Shown here: positions 24,615 through 35,621 of the stretch, in pieces | Numbering within the stretch: position 1 is the stretch's first letter | Layout of the letters: each line of letters starts with the position of its first letter | DNA from: Actinomycetota bacterium | Lineage (GTDB): Bacteria > Actinomycetota > Actinomycetes > S36-B12 > GCA-2699445 | Direction: 5' to 3' | Assembly: GCA_020438795.1 (NCBI GenBank) | Contig: JAGQTY010000019.1 | Span: 1 to 40,327 of the forward strand | Length of the DNA: 40,327 nucleotides | Translations under genes and position numbers: made by a program | Notes under the pieces: model-generated | What the model saw: the letters and a program-made list of their open reading frames with translations, nothing else | What the model was told of the DNA's origin: nothing | Database searches by the model: none

Positions 24615-25397
24615 TCAGCCGAGCCGCTGCGCCGCCTCCTGCGCCCCCACGGCCACGCACTGCGCGTGCAGCACAAGCCACTGCACCGCGCCCTCCCGTG
24701 ACCCCGCGGCGTAGTCGCGGATCGCCGCAACGTACTTGGGCCTGCCGAGGGCCCGCAACCCCGCTTCGGGCACGCTCCAGCCATCCGGGTCCAGCCCCCG
24801 CTGCTGCATGACTGCCCGGCTGGCGGCCCGCGCGATCAGTCCCGAGCCACGTTCGAAGGGCTGGGCGGACGCGAGCTCGGCGTGTGCGATCCCGGCCACC
24901 TGCACGGCCGGGAGGGATGCCGACGAGGTGAGCAGACGAGCCAGTGACTGCAGCCTGGCGGGAAGCTCAGCGGCCGGCGCCTGAACCTTGAGCCGCAGTG
25001 GGTCCACCACTTCCTCGCCCTGTCTGGGCTGACCCTGCACTCCCCCCGGTGCAGCCGCTGCCAGGATTGCGTGCATGCGAGCAAGGGCCTGCAGCGGCGC
25101 GCGTCCGAACAGGTCAGGGTCCACCATCGCGTACATCCGCAGGGTGGCAGTGGCCGTGGCTCCCATGGGCGAGGAGTCGGCAGCATCGCTGCGCAGCGAT
25201 TCGATGGGGACCTCGGCTCCCTCGAATGTGGCATTGCACCAGGCACCGTAGAGCAGCGACTCCGCCGAGGCGCGCTCGGGCTCGGCTCGCAGCGTCCGGT
25301 TCCAGAGCAACTCGTCCACGGCCTCCAGCGCGTGCGCGTTGGCGGCCACCACAGCGCTGTCCTCGACCAGTTCGCCGACGAGTTCGGTGTCCACCAC
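24615..25397 (-). CDS. Fic/DOC-fold protein with degenerate active site
   Basis: About 260 residues from the GTG at 25397. TACGGT six bases before it suggests a leaderless mRNA; an alternative start is at 25433. At about residues 172-190 (GIAHAELASAQPFERGSG then LIAR) it aligns with the Fic core HPFxDGNGRxxR, but the catalytic His is Gln, Asp is Arg, Asn is Ser and the second Arg is Leu. The usual AMP-transfer activity should be absent. Actinobacterial relatives beside acs are often annotated loosely as oxidoreductase. The gene is divergent from acs. A binding or regulatory role is possible; the true family should be checked by structure comparison. Confidence 0.6.
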   Translation of the reverse strand: MVDTELVGELVEDSAVVAANAHALEAVDELLWNRTLRAEPERASAESLLYGAWCNATFEGAEVPIESLRSDAADSSPMGATATATLRMYAMVDPDLFGRAPLQALARMHAILAAAAPGGVQGQPRQGEEVVDPLRLKVQAPAAELPARLQSLARLLTSSASLPAVQVAGIAHAELASAQPFERGSGLIARAASRAVMQQRGLDPDGWSVPEAGLRALGRPKYVAAIRDYAAGSREGAVQWLVLHAQCVAVGAQEAAQRLG

Positions 25398-25525
25398 CTC
25401 TCGACCGTACCCACAGCGCCGCACACGGGGCAAAGCGGCAATCTCGCCGCAGGAACCTCAGTGCTGCGGCAGCGCCCGGGGGCGCGGGCCCCGTACCGGA
25501 GATCTGCCACCAGATAGGCTGGTGC

Positions 25526-25537
25526 AAGGAGGTCACC

Positions 25538-25540
<3 letters not shown>
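25526..25540 (+). promoter_or_regulatory. Ribosome-binding site fixing the acs start
   Basis: AAGGAGG (25526-25532) lies five bases before ATG 25538. TAGGCT at 25515-25520 is a possible -10 box. Confidence 0.8.
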
Positions 25541-27484
<1,944 letters not shown>

Positions 27485-27749
27485 CATCGCATTCCTCGCG
27501 ATCACGACATGGCCGCTACCGTGACGCTCCGATACGCTCACTGGGAGTGACCGGAGCAACCCTGTCGCCCGCGACTTGTGGGGGTTCGGGCGAAAGCTCC
27601 CGCAATGCCCGAAACGTCCGACTTGTCCACAATCGGCACAGACAACCGATTATCCTCAGCGATTGCCGAACCGGAGGCCACTCAGAGCGCTTCAGCTCAG
27701 ACGCGGACATAGCATCGGGGACATGAAACCCCGGTGGTAAGGATGCGAC
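27485..27749. other. Intergenic region before mreB
   Basis: This 265-base stretch contains no convincing gene on either strand. It must hold the acs terminator and the promoter of the rod-shape operon, but no clear T-tracted hairpin or perfect -35/-10 pair was identified. Confidence 0.5.
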
Positions 27750-28787
27750 ATGGGACTGGGCGGAGTGTTGTTCGGCCGTGACCTGGCCATCGATCTGGGC
27801 ACCACGAACACCAGGGTGTTCCTCCGCGGCCGTGGCGTGGTCATCGACGAACCCAGTGTGATCAGCATCGATCTTCGAACAGGCTCGCTGGTCAGCGCTG
27901 GAATAGCAGCACGAGATGCGGTGGGGCGCACGTCGCCCACCATGACGACCGTGAGGCCACTGCGCGATGGGGTCGTCAGCGACTACCGCGCCACCGAGGC
28001 GCTGCTGCGCCAATTCATCGGGGATGCCAGCCCGGGCGGCTCTCTGGCGCGGTCGCGCGTCATCGTCTGCGTGGCAGCCGGCAGCACCGATGTCGAGCAG
28101 CGATCCATCGAGGACGCCGCCTACGCCGCCGGGGCCCGCCGCGTCTATCTGCTGGAGAAGCCACTAGCAGCGGCCATCGGGGCCGGTGTCCCCATCTTCG
28201 AGAATCAGGCGCGCCTGATCGTGGACATCGGCGGAGGATCCACCGAGATCGCGACCTTGAGCCGCGGCGCCCTGATCGCGAGCATCACGACCCCGGTGGG
28301 CGGCGACCACTTCGACGCCGCGATCGCGGAGTATCTCGACCAGGCCCACTCCATCCAGCTCGGCGAGCGCACCAGCGAACGCATCAAGATCAGCCTCGGT
28401 TCGGCGCTGGAGAGCGACTCCGAGCCTGAGGCCGAGGTCTCGGGCCGGCACTCGCTCACAGGCCGGCCGCACCACATCAAAGTCAACGCCGAGGAGATCC
28501 GGACCGCCATCATGCCGCAACTGGCACGGATCGCGGAGTCGGTCCGTGCCGTGGTCGATCACACACCGCCGGACCTCACCGGGGAGCTGATCGAGTCCGG
28601 CATCGTCCTGTGCGGGGGCGGTTCCCAGTTGCGAGGCCTTGCGTCCTACCTGTCCGCAGATGCCGATCTGACCGTGCGCCCGGCGGCGGACCCGCTGCTC
28701 AGCACGGTGAACGGCGCCGGGCGCTGCCTGGACGACATCCGGGCCCTCGACCCGATCCTGCTGCGCAGGCCTGGACGCAAGTCATGA
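27750..28787 (+). CDS. mreB: Rod-shape-determining actin-like protein MreB
   Basis: A 345-residue MreB. Residues about 13-21 read AIDLGTTNT, the phosphate-1 loop; DIGGGSTE (about 155-162) is phosphate 2. The connecting motifs and the SGIVLCGGGSQLRGL near the C-terminus match the actin fold. An AAGGA lies six or so bases before the ATG at 27750. It starts a five-gene operon with mreC, mreD, the PBP2 gene and rodA; its TGA overlaps the next ATG by 4 bases. It directs insertion of lateral wall peptidoglycan. Confidence 0.94.
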   Translation: MGLGGVLFGRDLAIDLGTTNTRVFLRGRGVVIDEPSVISIDLRTGSLVSAGIAARDAVGRTSPTMTTVRPLRDGVVSDYRATEALLRQFIGDASPGGSLARSRVIVCVAAGSTDVEQRSIEDAAYAAGARRVYLLEKPLAAAIGAGVPIFENQARLIVDIGGGSTEIATLSRGALIASITTPVGGDHFDAAIAEYLDQAHSIQLGERTSERIKISLGSALESDSEPEAEVSGRHSLTGRPHHIKVNAEEIRTAIMPQLARIAESVRAVVDHTPPDLTGELIESGIVLCGGGSQLRGLASYLSADADLTVRPAADPLLSTVNGAGRCLDDIRALDPILLRRPGRKS

Positions 28788-29752
28788 GCTCACCCGACAC
28801 GACCGGCGGGGCGGTCGTAACGCCAGACGTCAAGATGCACGGGGAATGGGCCGATGACGACTCCGCGCAACACCCCACCTACGAAGGTGGCCCCGCGGAC
28901 CTCTCGATCAGCCGGGATCGCAAGCCCCGAGGCGCCCGGCGTTCGTTCCGGCCCACCACAGTGCTCGCAGTCCTGCTCATCATCGGCGGATCACTGATCC
29001 TGCTCGACCTCAGCGGCGGTCCCACAGAAACGGTGCGCAGCTTCGGTCACGTGGTCGGTGGCGGCGCCCAGGAATGGGCCGACACCGCCGTGGGGCCGCT
29101 GCGTCGCATCCCGGAGAACCGGACGGCGGTCGAGGTCCTGCAGGAGGAGGTCACCGCGCTGCAGGCCCGGAACAACGAACTCGAGGTCGAGGCAGCCCTT
29201 GCCGAGGAGGGGCTGCGCAGCACCGAGTCCTCCAAGAAGCTCCGGGCCTGGGCCAAGCAGGCCGGCCTCAATGTACTGCCCGCCAATGTGGTGGCCGCCA
29301 GCTCAGGAGTCGGGGCGAGCAACACCTTCACCCTGGACGCGGGCACGGCTGACGGAGTGCGCTCCAACTCGGCCGTCGTCGCCAACGGCGGCCTGGCCGG
29401 ACGGATCGTCGAGGCGGGACCGGCCACCAGCACCCTGCAACTGATCTCTGACCCCGAGAGTGTCGTCTGGGCGCGCACCCAGCAGTTGCGCAATGCGGTC
29501 GCCGTGCAGGGCACCGGCAAGGGCATCGAACTCGGTCTCGTCGACCAGTTCACCGAGCTCGCGAACGGAGAACTGATCACGACGCTCGGCTCCCCCGACT
29601 CGCGGCCGTACCCGCGGGGAGTGCCCATCGGACGGGTCGGGAAAGCCTCGAAGTCGAAGGACTCCCTGAACCGCGGGATCGCACTGGAGCCCATCGCTGA
29701 CCTCAGCTCGCTGGACCTGGTGGGCATCATCACACCGTCCGGGGGGCAATGA
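28784..29752 (+). CDS. mreC: Rod-shape-determining protein MreC
   Basis: A 322-residue protein: a cytoplasmic N-terminus of about 60 residues (longer than usual), one TM helix (about 60-78, TVLAVLLIIGGSLILLDLSG), a coiled coil (about 110-150), then the beta-barrel MreC domain ending LVGIITPSGGQ. It links MreB inside to the synthesis enzymes outside. The ATG overlaps the mreB stop by 4 bases. The acidic, disordered N-terminal extension has no recognised motif. Confidence 0.92.
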   Translation: MSSPDTTGGAVVTPDVKMHGEWADDDSAQHPTYEGGPADLSISRDRKPRGARRSFRPTTVLAVLLIIGGSLILLDLSGGPTETVRSFGHVVGGGAQEWADTAVGPLRRIPENRTAVEVLQEEVTALQARNNELEVEAALAEEGLRSTESSKKLRAWAKQAGLNVLPANVVAASSGVGASNTFTLDAGTADGVRSNSAVVANGGLAGRIVEAGPATSTLQLISDPESVVWARTQQLRNAVAVQGTGKGIELGLVDQFTELANGELITTLGSPDSRPYPRGVPIGRVGKASKSKDSLNRGIALEPIADLSSLDLVGIITPSGGQ

Positions 29753-30309
29753 TGCGACGCGACGTCAAATATCTCATTGTGGCGGTGGCGCTCATCGTCG
29801 GCGCCATCGTGCTGCAGACGGTCTTCATCGCACGGCTCAACCTGCCCGGGGCCGGCCCGGACCTGCTGATCCTCGCGGTGATGGCGATCGGTCTCACCTC
29901 CAGCGCCAACTACGGAGCGGTGGCGGGGTTCATCACCGGACTGCTCGCCGACGTCGTTCCCCCGGACGAGACCCTGCTGGGTGTCACCGCAGTGGTGCTG
30001 ACCCTCGTCGGCTTCGTCAGCGGCAGCATCCGTGATCCCCGGGGAATGGCCCCGGTACAACTGCTGGCGTACCTGTTCACGACCACGTTCCTGGCCCAGA
30101 GCCTCTACGCGATCTCCGCGACGTTCCTCGAGGCCCGGGTCGTCGAGTACAGCGAGGCGCTACTCACGGTGGTGGCCATAAGCTGCTACACCACCGGCGT
30201 GGGCCTGCTGATCCTGCCACAGCTTCTGCCCGCCATGGCCCGGTTGCGCCAGGACAGCAGTCGGCGGGTGAGCCTGACCGATCCGATCTCCCTGCCGGAA
30301 TCGTCATGA
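29749..30309 (+). CDS. mreD: Rod-shape-determining protein MreD
   Basis: A 186-residue polytopic membrane protein with five to six TM segments and the family feel of MreD (ADVVPPDETLLGVTAVVLTLVG). The ATG at 29749 overlaps the mreC stop by 4 bases (ATGA). It is part of the elongasome with MreC and RodA. A C-terminal tail of about 20 residues is polar. Confidence 0.88.
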   Translation: MMRRDVKYLIVAVALIVGAIVLQTVFIARLNLPGAGPDLLILAVMAIGLTSSANYGAVAGFITGLLADVVPPDETLLGVTAVVLTLVGFVSGSIRDPRGMAPVQLLAYLFTTTFLAQSLYAISATFLEARVVEYSEALLTVVAISCYTTGVGLLILPQLLPAMARLRQDSSRRVSLTDPISLPESS

Positions 30310-32762
30310 GGACGCGGGCGGGCCGCAGACTCACCCTGTTCACCCTGCTCATCGTCGCAATGATGGTGGCGCTCGGGATCCGCACCTATGACCTTGCGAT
30401 CGTACGCAGCGAAGGACTGGCCGAGGCGGCGCTCTCGAACAACAGCCGGCTCGCCGCCACCGTGGCTCCCCGTGGCCTGATCGTGGACCGTACCGGTCAT
30501 CCGCTGGTCGGCAACCAGGGAGCCCTGTCGTTGCAGATCGACAAGGCGGCACTGCCGGAGGATGACAAGGCCCGCAAGAAGCTGCTCGCCAGAGTGGCGG
30601 CGATGACCGGCACCCACGCATGGCGGCTGCGCCAGCAGATGATCGCCTGCGGGACCAAGGGCGCCAAGGCACCACCGCGCTGCAACGAGGGGCATCCGGC
30701 CTTTCCCTCGATCGCGTTGACCGTGAAGCGCAAGCAGGTCCAGCAGATCATGGAGGAACCTGAACGGTTCCCGGGCATCGCAGTCATCGAGTACGGGCAA
30801 CGCTCCTACCCCGACAACGTCGACGTTCAGATGGGCCATGTCCTAGGCCACGTGGGACGTGTGAACGAGGCCGAGGTGGAGGCCGATCCTGACCTCAGCC
30901 CGACCGCGCTGGCGGGCCGTTCCGGGCTCGAGGAGCACTACAACAAGGCGCTGTCAGGCAAGCCGGGACTCCGGCGCAGCGAGGTCGACTCGACCGGCGA
31001 GGTCCAGTTCCGTGAAGTGATCGAGAAGGAACAGACAGGCGCCACCCTGGTGACGTCCATCGATGTCGGACTGCAGCAGGCGGTCGAGAACATCCTGCGC
31101 GACCGCCTGGAGGGTCAGGGCAAGGAGGGTGCCGCGGTGGTGCTCGACGTCAAGACCGGCCGGGTGCTGGCCATGGCGTCCTACCCGACCTACAGTCCGG
31201 ACATCTGGGCCGGCGGCATCAGTAAACGGGACTACAACAAGCTGAAGCGTTCCGGGGCGCTGCTCAACCAGGCCCTGCAGGGTACTTGGGCGCCCGGCTC
31301 GACCTTCAAGCCGGTGACCACCCTGGCGATGGCACGCAATGGCGAGAACCTGCAGGGCATCTACGCCTGCCCGTCGGGCATCAATGTGGGTGGGCACACC
31401 TTCAGCAACTTCGGGGGCGCCGGTCACGGCTCCCTGCAACTGGCAGACGCGATCCGGGTCTCCTGCAACACCGTCTTCTACCAGGCAGCCAACCGGATGT
31501 GGGCCCAGGAGGGCGGCCTGCGCGTCGGCAAGAAGGAGTGGGGCAGGATCGGCAAGGCGGCCAAGGACGTCGGCCTCGGCCAGTACTCCGGGATCGATCT
31601 GGCCGGCGAGACCAAGGGCATCGTCGCCAGCCCCAAGGCGAAATACGACCTGTGGAAGGAACGCAAGCACGCCTGGTGCAAGGCAGCTGAGCAGGGCTAC
31701 CCGAAGCTGCGCAGAACCGACCCCGGACTGGCCGCCAAGTACACCTCGATCGATCGGGAGAACTGCCTGGAGGGCAAGCTCTGGCGGCAGGGCGACGCCA
31801 TGAACGCCGGGGTCGGGCAGGGCATGACGGCGGTGACCCCGCTGCAGATGGCCAACGCCTATGCGACGCTCCTGGGAGACGGACACCGCCGCGATCCCCA
31901 CGTCGGCACAGCCCTGGTCTACCCGGACGGCCGGGTCAAGAAGATCAAGGTACCCAGGAGCAAGCAGGTCGTCCCACGTGAGACCACCATGTTCCTGCGC
32001 GACGCCATGGGCCGGGTCACCCAGGCCGGCACCGCCGCGGGCGTGTTCGGGGACTTCCCCCTGAACAAGTGGCATGTGATGGGCAAGACCGGCACGGCAC
32101 AGGTCCCCGGCCAGGAGGACACGTCCTGGTTCGTGTCGGCTGCCCCCAAGGACGACCCCCAGTACGCCACGGCGGTCATGGTTGCTCGTGGCGGACAGGG
32201 CGGCCAGACCTCCGCACCGCTGACCAAGAAGATCTACGAAGCCATCTACGGCGTCGGTCGCAAGCCGGTGCTGCCCAAGGACGGTCCCAGTTACGCCATC
32301 CCCGACATCAAGCCGCTGGTGAAGGCGAAGCCACTGCAGCGGGTCAAGAAGCAGCAGCAGCGTGCGGCCAAGCAGCGCGCAGCGGCGAAGGTTGAGGCGA
32401 AGAAGCTGGCCAAGCAGCGGCAACGCCAGCTGGCGCGGGCCAAGGAACAACAGGCTCGGGCCAAGCGACTGCAGCAGCGTGCGGCAGCAGTCGCAGAGCG
32501 CGTGGAGTCCCGGCTCGAACGGAACCGCAAGCAGAGCAAGGCGGCGCGGCGACTGGCCCGGCAACAGTCCGCCCTCGCGAAGGCCGCCAGGCAGCAGTGG
32601 CGAGCCACCAAGCGGGAAGCCGCGGCTACGCGGGCGGCCGCGGAGGCAGCGCGTGAAGCCAGCATCGACCCGGATGCAAAGAAGAAGGCCAAGGAGAAGG
32701 CCCGGAAGAAGGCGCAACAGCGCAAGCAGGAGCGCCGGTCGGCCGGGAGTGAGCCGTCATGA
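30306..32762 (+). CDS. mrdA: Penicillin-binding protein 2 (class B, elongation transpeptidase) with long basic tail
   Basis: An 818-residue transpeptidase. It has an N-terminal TM helix (about 10-27), a dimerisation domain (about 60-230), then the catalytic motifs S332-T-F-K335, S386-C-N388 and K594-T-G596. From about residue 670 to the end, some 150 residues are almost entirely Lys, Arg, Gln, Ala and Glu, forming a basic probable coiled coil. Typical PBP2 ends soon after the KTG domain. Being outside the membrane, the tail may bind teichoic or cell-wall polymers. The ATG overlaps the mreD stop by 4 bases; rodA follows with the same overlap. Confidence 0.92.
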   Translation: MRTRAGRRLTLFTLLIVAMMVALGIRTYDLAIVRSEGLAEAALSNNSRLAATVAPRGLIVDRTGHPLVGNQGALSLQIDKAALPEDDKARKKLLARVAAMTGTHAWRLRQQMIACGTKGAKAPPRCNEGHPAFPSIALTVKRKQVQQIMEEPERFPGIAVIEYGQRSYPDNVDVQMGHVLGHVGRVNEAEVEADPDLSPTALAGRSGLEEHYNKALSGKPGLRRSEVDSTGEVQFREVIEKEQTGATLVTSIDVGLQQAVENILRDRLEGQGKEGAAVVLDVKTGRVLAMASYPTYSPDIWAGGISKRDYNKLKRSGALLNQALQGTWAPGSTFKPVTTLAMARNGENLQGIYACPSGINVGGHTFSNFGGAGHGSLQLADAIRVSCNTVFYQAANRMWAQEGGLRVGKKEWGRIGKAAKDVGLGQYSGIDLAGETKGIVASPKAKYDLWKERKHAWCKAAEQGYPKLRRTDPGLAAKYTSIDRENCLEGKLWRQGDAMNAGVGQGMTAVTPLQMANAYATLLGDGHRRDPHVGTALVYPDGRVKKIKVPRSKQVVPRETTMFLRDAMGRVTQAGTAAGVFGDFPLNKWHVMGKTGTAQVPGQEDTSWFVSAAPKDDPQYATAVMVARGGQGGQTSAPLTKKIYEAIYGVGRKPVLPKDGPSYAIPDIKPLVKAKPLQRVKKQQQRAAKQRAAAKVEAKKLAKQRQRQLARAKEQQARAKRLQQRAAAVAERVESRLERNRKQSKAARRLARQQSALAKAARQQWRATKREAAATRAAAEAAREASIDPDAKKKAKEKARKKAQQRKQERRSAGSEPS

Positions 32763-34066
32763 GTGTGATCACCTACGAACGCGACCCGGACCTGCAGATC
32801 CCCCGGCGAGAGCGCAAGAGCCACCTCGCCAGACTCGACTGGATACTGCTGCTGGCCGCATTGGCCTTGTCCTGTCTGGGCGTGGCACTGGTGTGGTCTG
32901 CGACCCTGAAGACCGACGACGGCATGTCCGGGCGGCGCCAGGCCATCAGTCTCGTGGTGGCGCTGGCGCTCGCCTACCTGATCTCGCGCGCGAACACGCG
33001 GTGGCTGCGGAGGTTCGCGATCCCGGCCTACGTGCTCGCTCTGATCGGACTGCTCGCAACCTTCACCCCGCTGGGGGTCGAGGTCGCGGGAGCCCGGGCC
33101 TGGGTACAGCTGCCGGGTGGCTTCACGCTGCAGCCCTCGGAGTTCGCCAAGGTCGCCCTGATCCTCACCATCGGCGCGATCCTCAGCAGCAGCGGGCGTG
33201 AGTACGGCGACCGGCCGGGCTTCTGGCCGGTGGCGCTGAGCATCGCGGTCGCACTGCCGCCGGCGGGGATCGTCATTCTGCAGAGCGACACCGGTTCGGC
33301 GATGGTGATGGGTTGCGTACTCGCGGTCATGCTGCTCGTGGCGGGAACCTCCTGGTTCATCCTGCTGCCCATCGCACTGATCATCGGCGGCGGCGTCTAC
33401 TACGTACTCACCAACGACGTGCTGCCCGACTACCAGATGGCCCGCCTCACCGCATTCATGAATCCGGAGGCCGACCCGCTGGGCGCTGGCCACAACACCC
33501 TGCAGTCGCGGATCGCCATCGGTGCCGGCGGGATGTCCGGACAGGGCCTCGGGCAGGGGATGCAGACCCAGGGGGGTTTCGTTCCTGTCAACGAGAGTGA
33601 CTTCATCTACACGGTGGCGGTGGAAGAACTCGGGTTCATCGGCGGCGTGGTTCTCATCTTCCTCCTCTGTGTGATCCTGCTCCGTGGCGTCCAGATCGCC
33701 TTCCGCTCCAAGCGGGTCTTCTCCCGGTGTGTGGCCGGGGGCATTGTGGCGTGGTTCGCCTTCCAGGGCTTCGAGAGCATCGGCATGGCTCTGGGAATCA
33801 CACCGGTCACAGGCGTGACGCTGCCCTTCGTCTCCTATGGCGGGACATCCATGATCGCGACCTGGCTCGCCGTCGGGATCCTGCAGGCCATCCGGATCTC
33901 GGAACGCCGTGAGCGGCTCCAGGGCGAACAGCGGACCGACGCGCCTGAGCCCGATCCCCGGCCGCCGGATCAGGATGCCGCGACTGCCGCACTGCCCCGA
34001 CAGGCCGATGCACCCGACCTGGAGACTGCGCAGCCCGTGGCTCCGGCAGGTGAGCCGCAGTCCTGA
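32759..34066 (+). CDS. rodA: Peptidoglycan polymerase RodA (SEDS family)
   Basis: A 435-residue SEDS protein with about ten TM helices. The family features are a GARAW.QL motif in the first extracellular loop, QSDTGSAMV and a C-terminal ITPVTGVTLPFVSYGGTSM block. It polymerises glycan strands with the neighbouring PBP2. The C-terminal ~50 residues are polar and proline-rich. The ATG overlaps the PBP2 stop (ATGA), completing a run of four ATGA junctions in this operon. GCACCC/GGGTGC at 34067-34082 follows the stop. Confidence 0.95.
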   Translation: MSVITYERDPDLQIPRRERKSHLARLDWILLLAALALSCLGVALVWSATLKTDDGMSGRRQAISLVVALALAYLISRANTRWLRRFAIPAYVLALIGLLATFTPLGVEVAGARAWVQLPGGFTLQPSEFAKVALILTIGAILSSSGREYGDRPGFWPVALSIAVALPPAGIVILQSDTGSAMVMGCVLAVMLLVAGTSWFILLPIALIIGGGVYYVLTNDVLPDYQMARLTAFMNPEADPLGAGHNTLQSRIAIGAGGMSGQGLGQGMQTQGGFVPVNESDFIYTVAVEELGFIGGVVLIFLLCVILLRGVQIAFRSKRVFSRCVAGGIVAWFAFQGFESIGMALGITPVTGVTLPFVSYGGTSMIATWLAVGILQAIRISERRERLQGEQRTDAPEPDPRPPDQDAATAALPRQADAPDLETAQPVAPAGEPQS

Positions 34067-34082
34067 GCACCCTGGCGGGTGC
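34067..34082 (+). terminator. Short hairpin after rodA, possible weak terminator
   Basis: GCACCC-TGGC-GGGTGC, a perfect 6-bp stem directly after the rodA stop. No T-run follows, so termination is uncertain. Confidence 0.35.
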
Positions 34083-34152
34083 GGGTGAGGTCACCGGGTC
34101 GCAGGGCAGCTGCCCCGGCAACGATAGATTGGTCGAGTCGATAGGAGGACCA

Positions 34153-35535
34153 ATGGCACAGGAGGGTCACGAGGAACTCGAGGACCCGGAGGCCAAGGAC
34201 CAGCCCATCAAGGTCACGCTCTTCGAGAGACTCCCCATCGGTGAGCGCAACTGGCTGCTCCCTGCCCTTCGCGACGAGACGGTCGGTGGCGTCCTGCTCC
34301 TGATCGCCACCGTGATCGCGCTGGTGTGGGTCAACTCGCCCTGGGGTGACAGCTATATCGCCCTGTCCGAAGTGACGATCGGACCGGACTTCCTGCACCT
34401 GAACCTCACCCTGGCCGAATGGGCTGCAGATGGCCTGCTCGCAGTCTTCTTCTTCATCGCCGGAGTGGAGCTGCGTCACGAACTCGAACTCGGCACGCTG
34501 GCCAACCCCGCCAAGGCAGCCGTGCCGATCGCGGCCGCCATCGGGGGCATGGTCGTGCCGGCGGCCTTCTTCGTGGCTATCAACGCCTCGACCCACAGCG
34601 AGCATCTGCAGGGCTGGGGCATCCCCATGGCCACCGACATCGCGTTCGCGCTGGCTGTGCTGGCCGTCGTGGGACGTCGGCTGCCCGTCGCGCTGCGGGC
34701 GTTCCTGCTGTCCCTGGCGGTCGTGGATGACCTCGGCGCGATCACCGTGATCGCTGTCTTCTACTCCGAAGGGTTCATCGCCTGGTCGTTCTTCGTTTCG
34801 CTGGCGGCGCTGGCCCTCTACTGGGTGCTGCAACGGGAGCGCTTCTCGCAATGGTGGGTCTATGTGCTCCTGGCCGTCGTGGCCTGGGTGTTCATGCTGA
34901 ACAGCGGGGTGCATGCGACAGTGGCCGGCGTGCTCGTGGGTCTACTGACCCGGGTCAGGACCGATCCGGGCGAGGAAGAGTCTCCCGGAGCCCGGGCAGA
35001 GCACAAGATCCGGCCGGTGAGTGCTGCCATCTGTGTCCCGATCTTCGCCTTCTTCGCCGCTGGTGTCGATCTGCGCGATGCCAACATCATCGAGACGATC
35101 GGCAGTCCCGTCGCGCTCGGGGTGATCGTCGGCCTGGTGCTGGGCAAGCCCATCGGGGTGGTGGGAACCGCCTGGGTCATGGCGCGCTTCACCAAAGCGA
35201 AGCTGTCCGAGGACATCCGGTGGCGGGATGTGATCGCCATCGGCATGCTGGCGGGCATCGGCTTCACAGTGTCACTGCTGATCGCCGAACTCGCGTTCCC
35301 GGGCGACATCGAGGGCACTGACGCGGCCAAGATCGGAATCCTGCTCGCCAGTGTGCTTGCCGCCGGACTGGCGACCCTGGTGATCCTGAGCAGGAACCGC
35401 TACTACGCGGTCCTGGCGGCACGCGAGGAACGTGACGAGGACCATGACGGGGTGCCCGACGTCTACCAGCAGGAAGGCCGGGACGACAGCGCACCACCCA
35501 CAGGGCCGCAGGAGGACCCGCCTGCCGTTCAGTGA
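34153..35535 (+). CDS. nhaA: Na+/H+ antiporter NhaA
   Basis: A 460-residue antiporter with about 12 TM helices. The conserved ATDIAFALAVL and VVDDLGAI motifs are present; D192 and D193 are the paired ion-binding aspartates. It exchanges external H+ for cytosolic Na+. The ATG at 34153 has AGGAGG (34143-34148) upstream, so it is preferred over a GTG/ATG start further upstream. The C-terminal tail (about 40 residues) is acidic and polar. It is a single gene between rodA and the holin-like gene. Confidence 0.95.
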   Translation: MAQEGHEELEDPEAKDQPIKVTLFERLPIGERNWLLPALRDETVGGVLLLIATVIALVWVNSPWGDSYIALSEVTIGPDFLHLNLTLAEWAADGLLAVFFFIAGVELRHELELGTLANPAKAAVPIAAAIGGMVVPAAFFVAINASTHSEHLQGWGIPMATDIAFALAVLAVVGRRLPVALRAFLLSLAVVDDLGAITVIAVFYSEGFIAWSFFVSLAALALYWVLQRERFSQWWVYVLLAVVAWVFMLNSGVHATVAGVLVGLLTRVRTDPGEEESPGARAEHKIRPVSAAICVPIFAFFAAGVDLRDANIIETIGSPVALGVIVGLVLGKPIGVVGTAWVMARFTKAKLSEDIRWRDVIAIGMLAGIGFTVSLLIAELAFPGDIEGTDAAKIGILLASVLAAGLATLVILSRNRYYAVLAAREERDEDHDGVPDVYQQEGRDDSAPPTGPQEDPPAVQ

Positions 35536-35621
35536 GAGGGGCCGGGAACGACCCGACTCGCTTGTGACGAGGTGATCGCCATAAGCTGGACTCTGTACTG
35601 CGCCGCCCGGAAGGAAGCACC

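Noticed and set aside
30954..32717. Long open frame (about 587 codons) opposite the PBP2 gene
   Set aside because: Antisense shadow; the plus-strand frame has all transpeptidase motifs.
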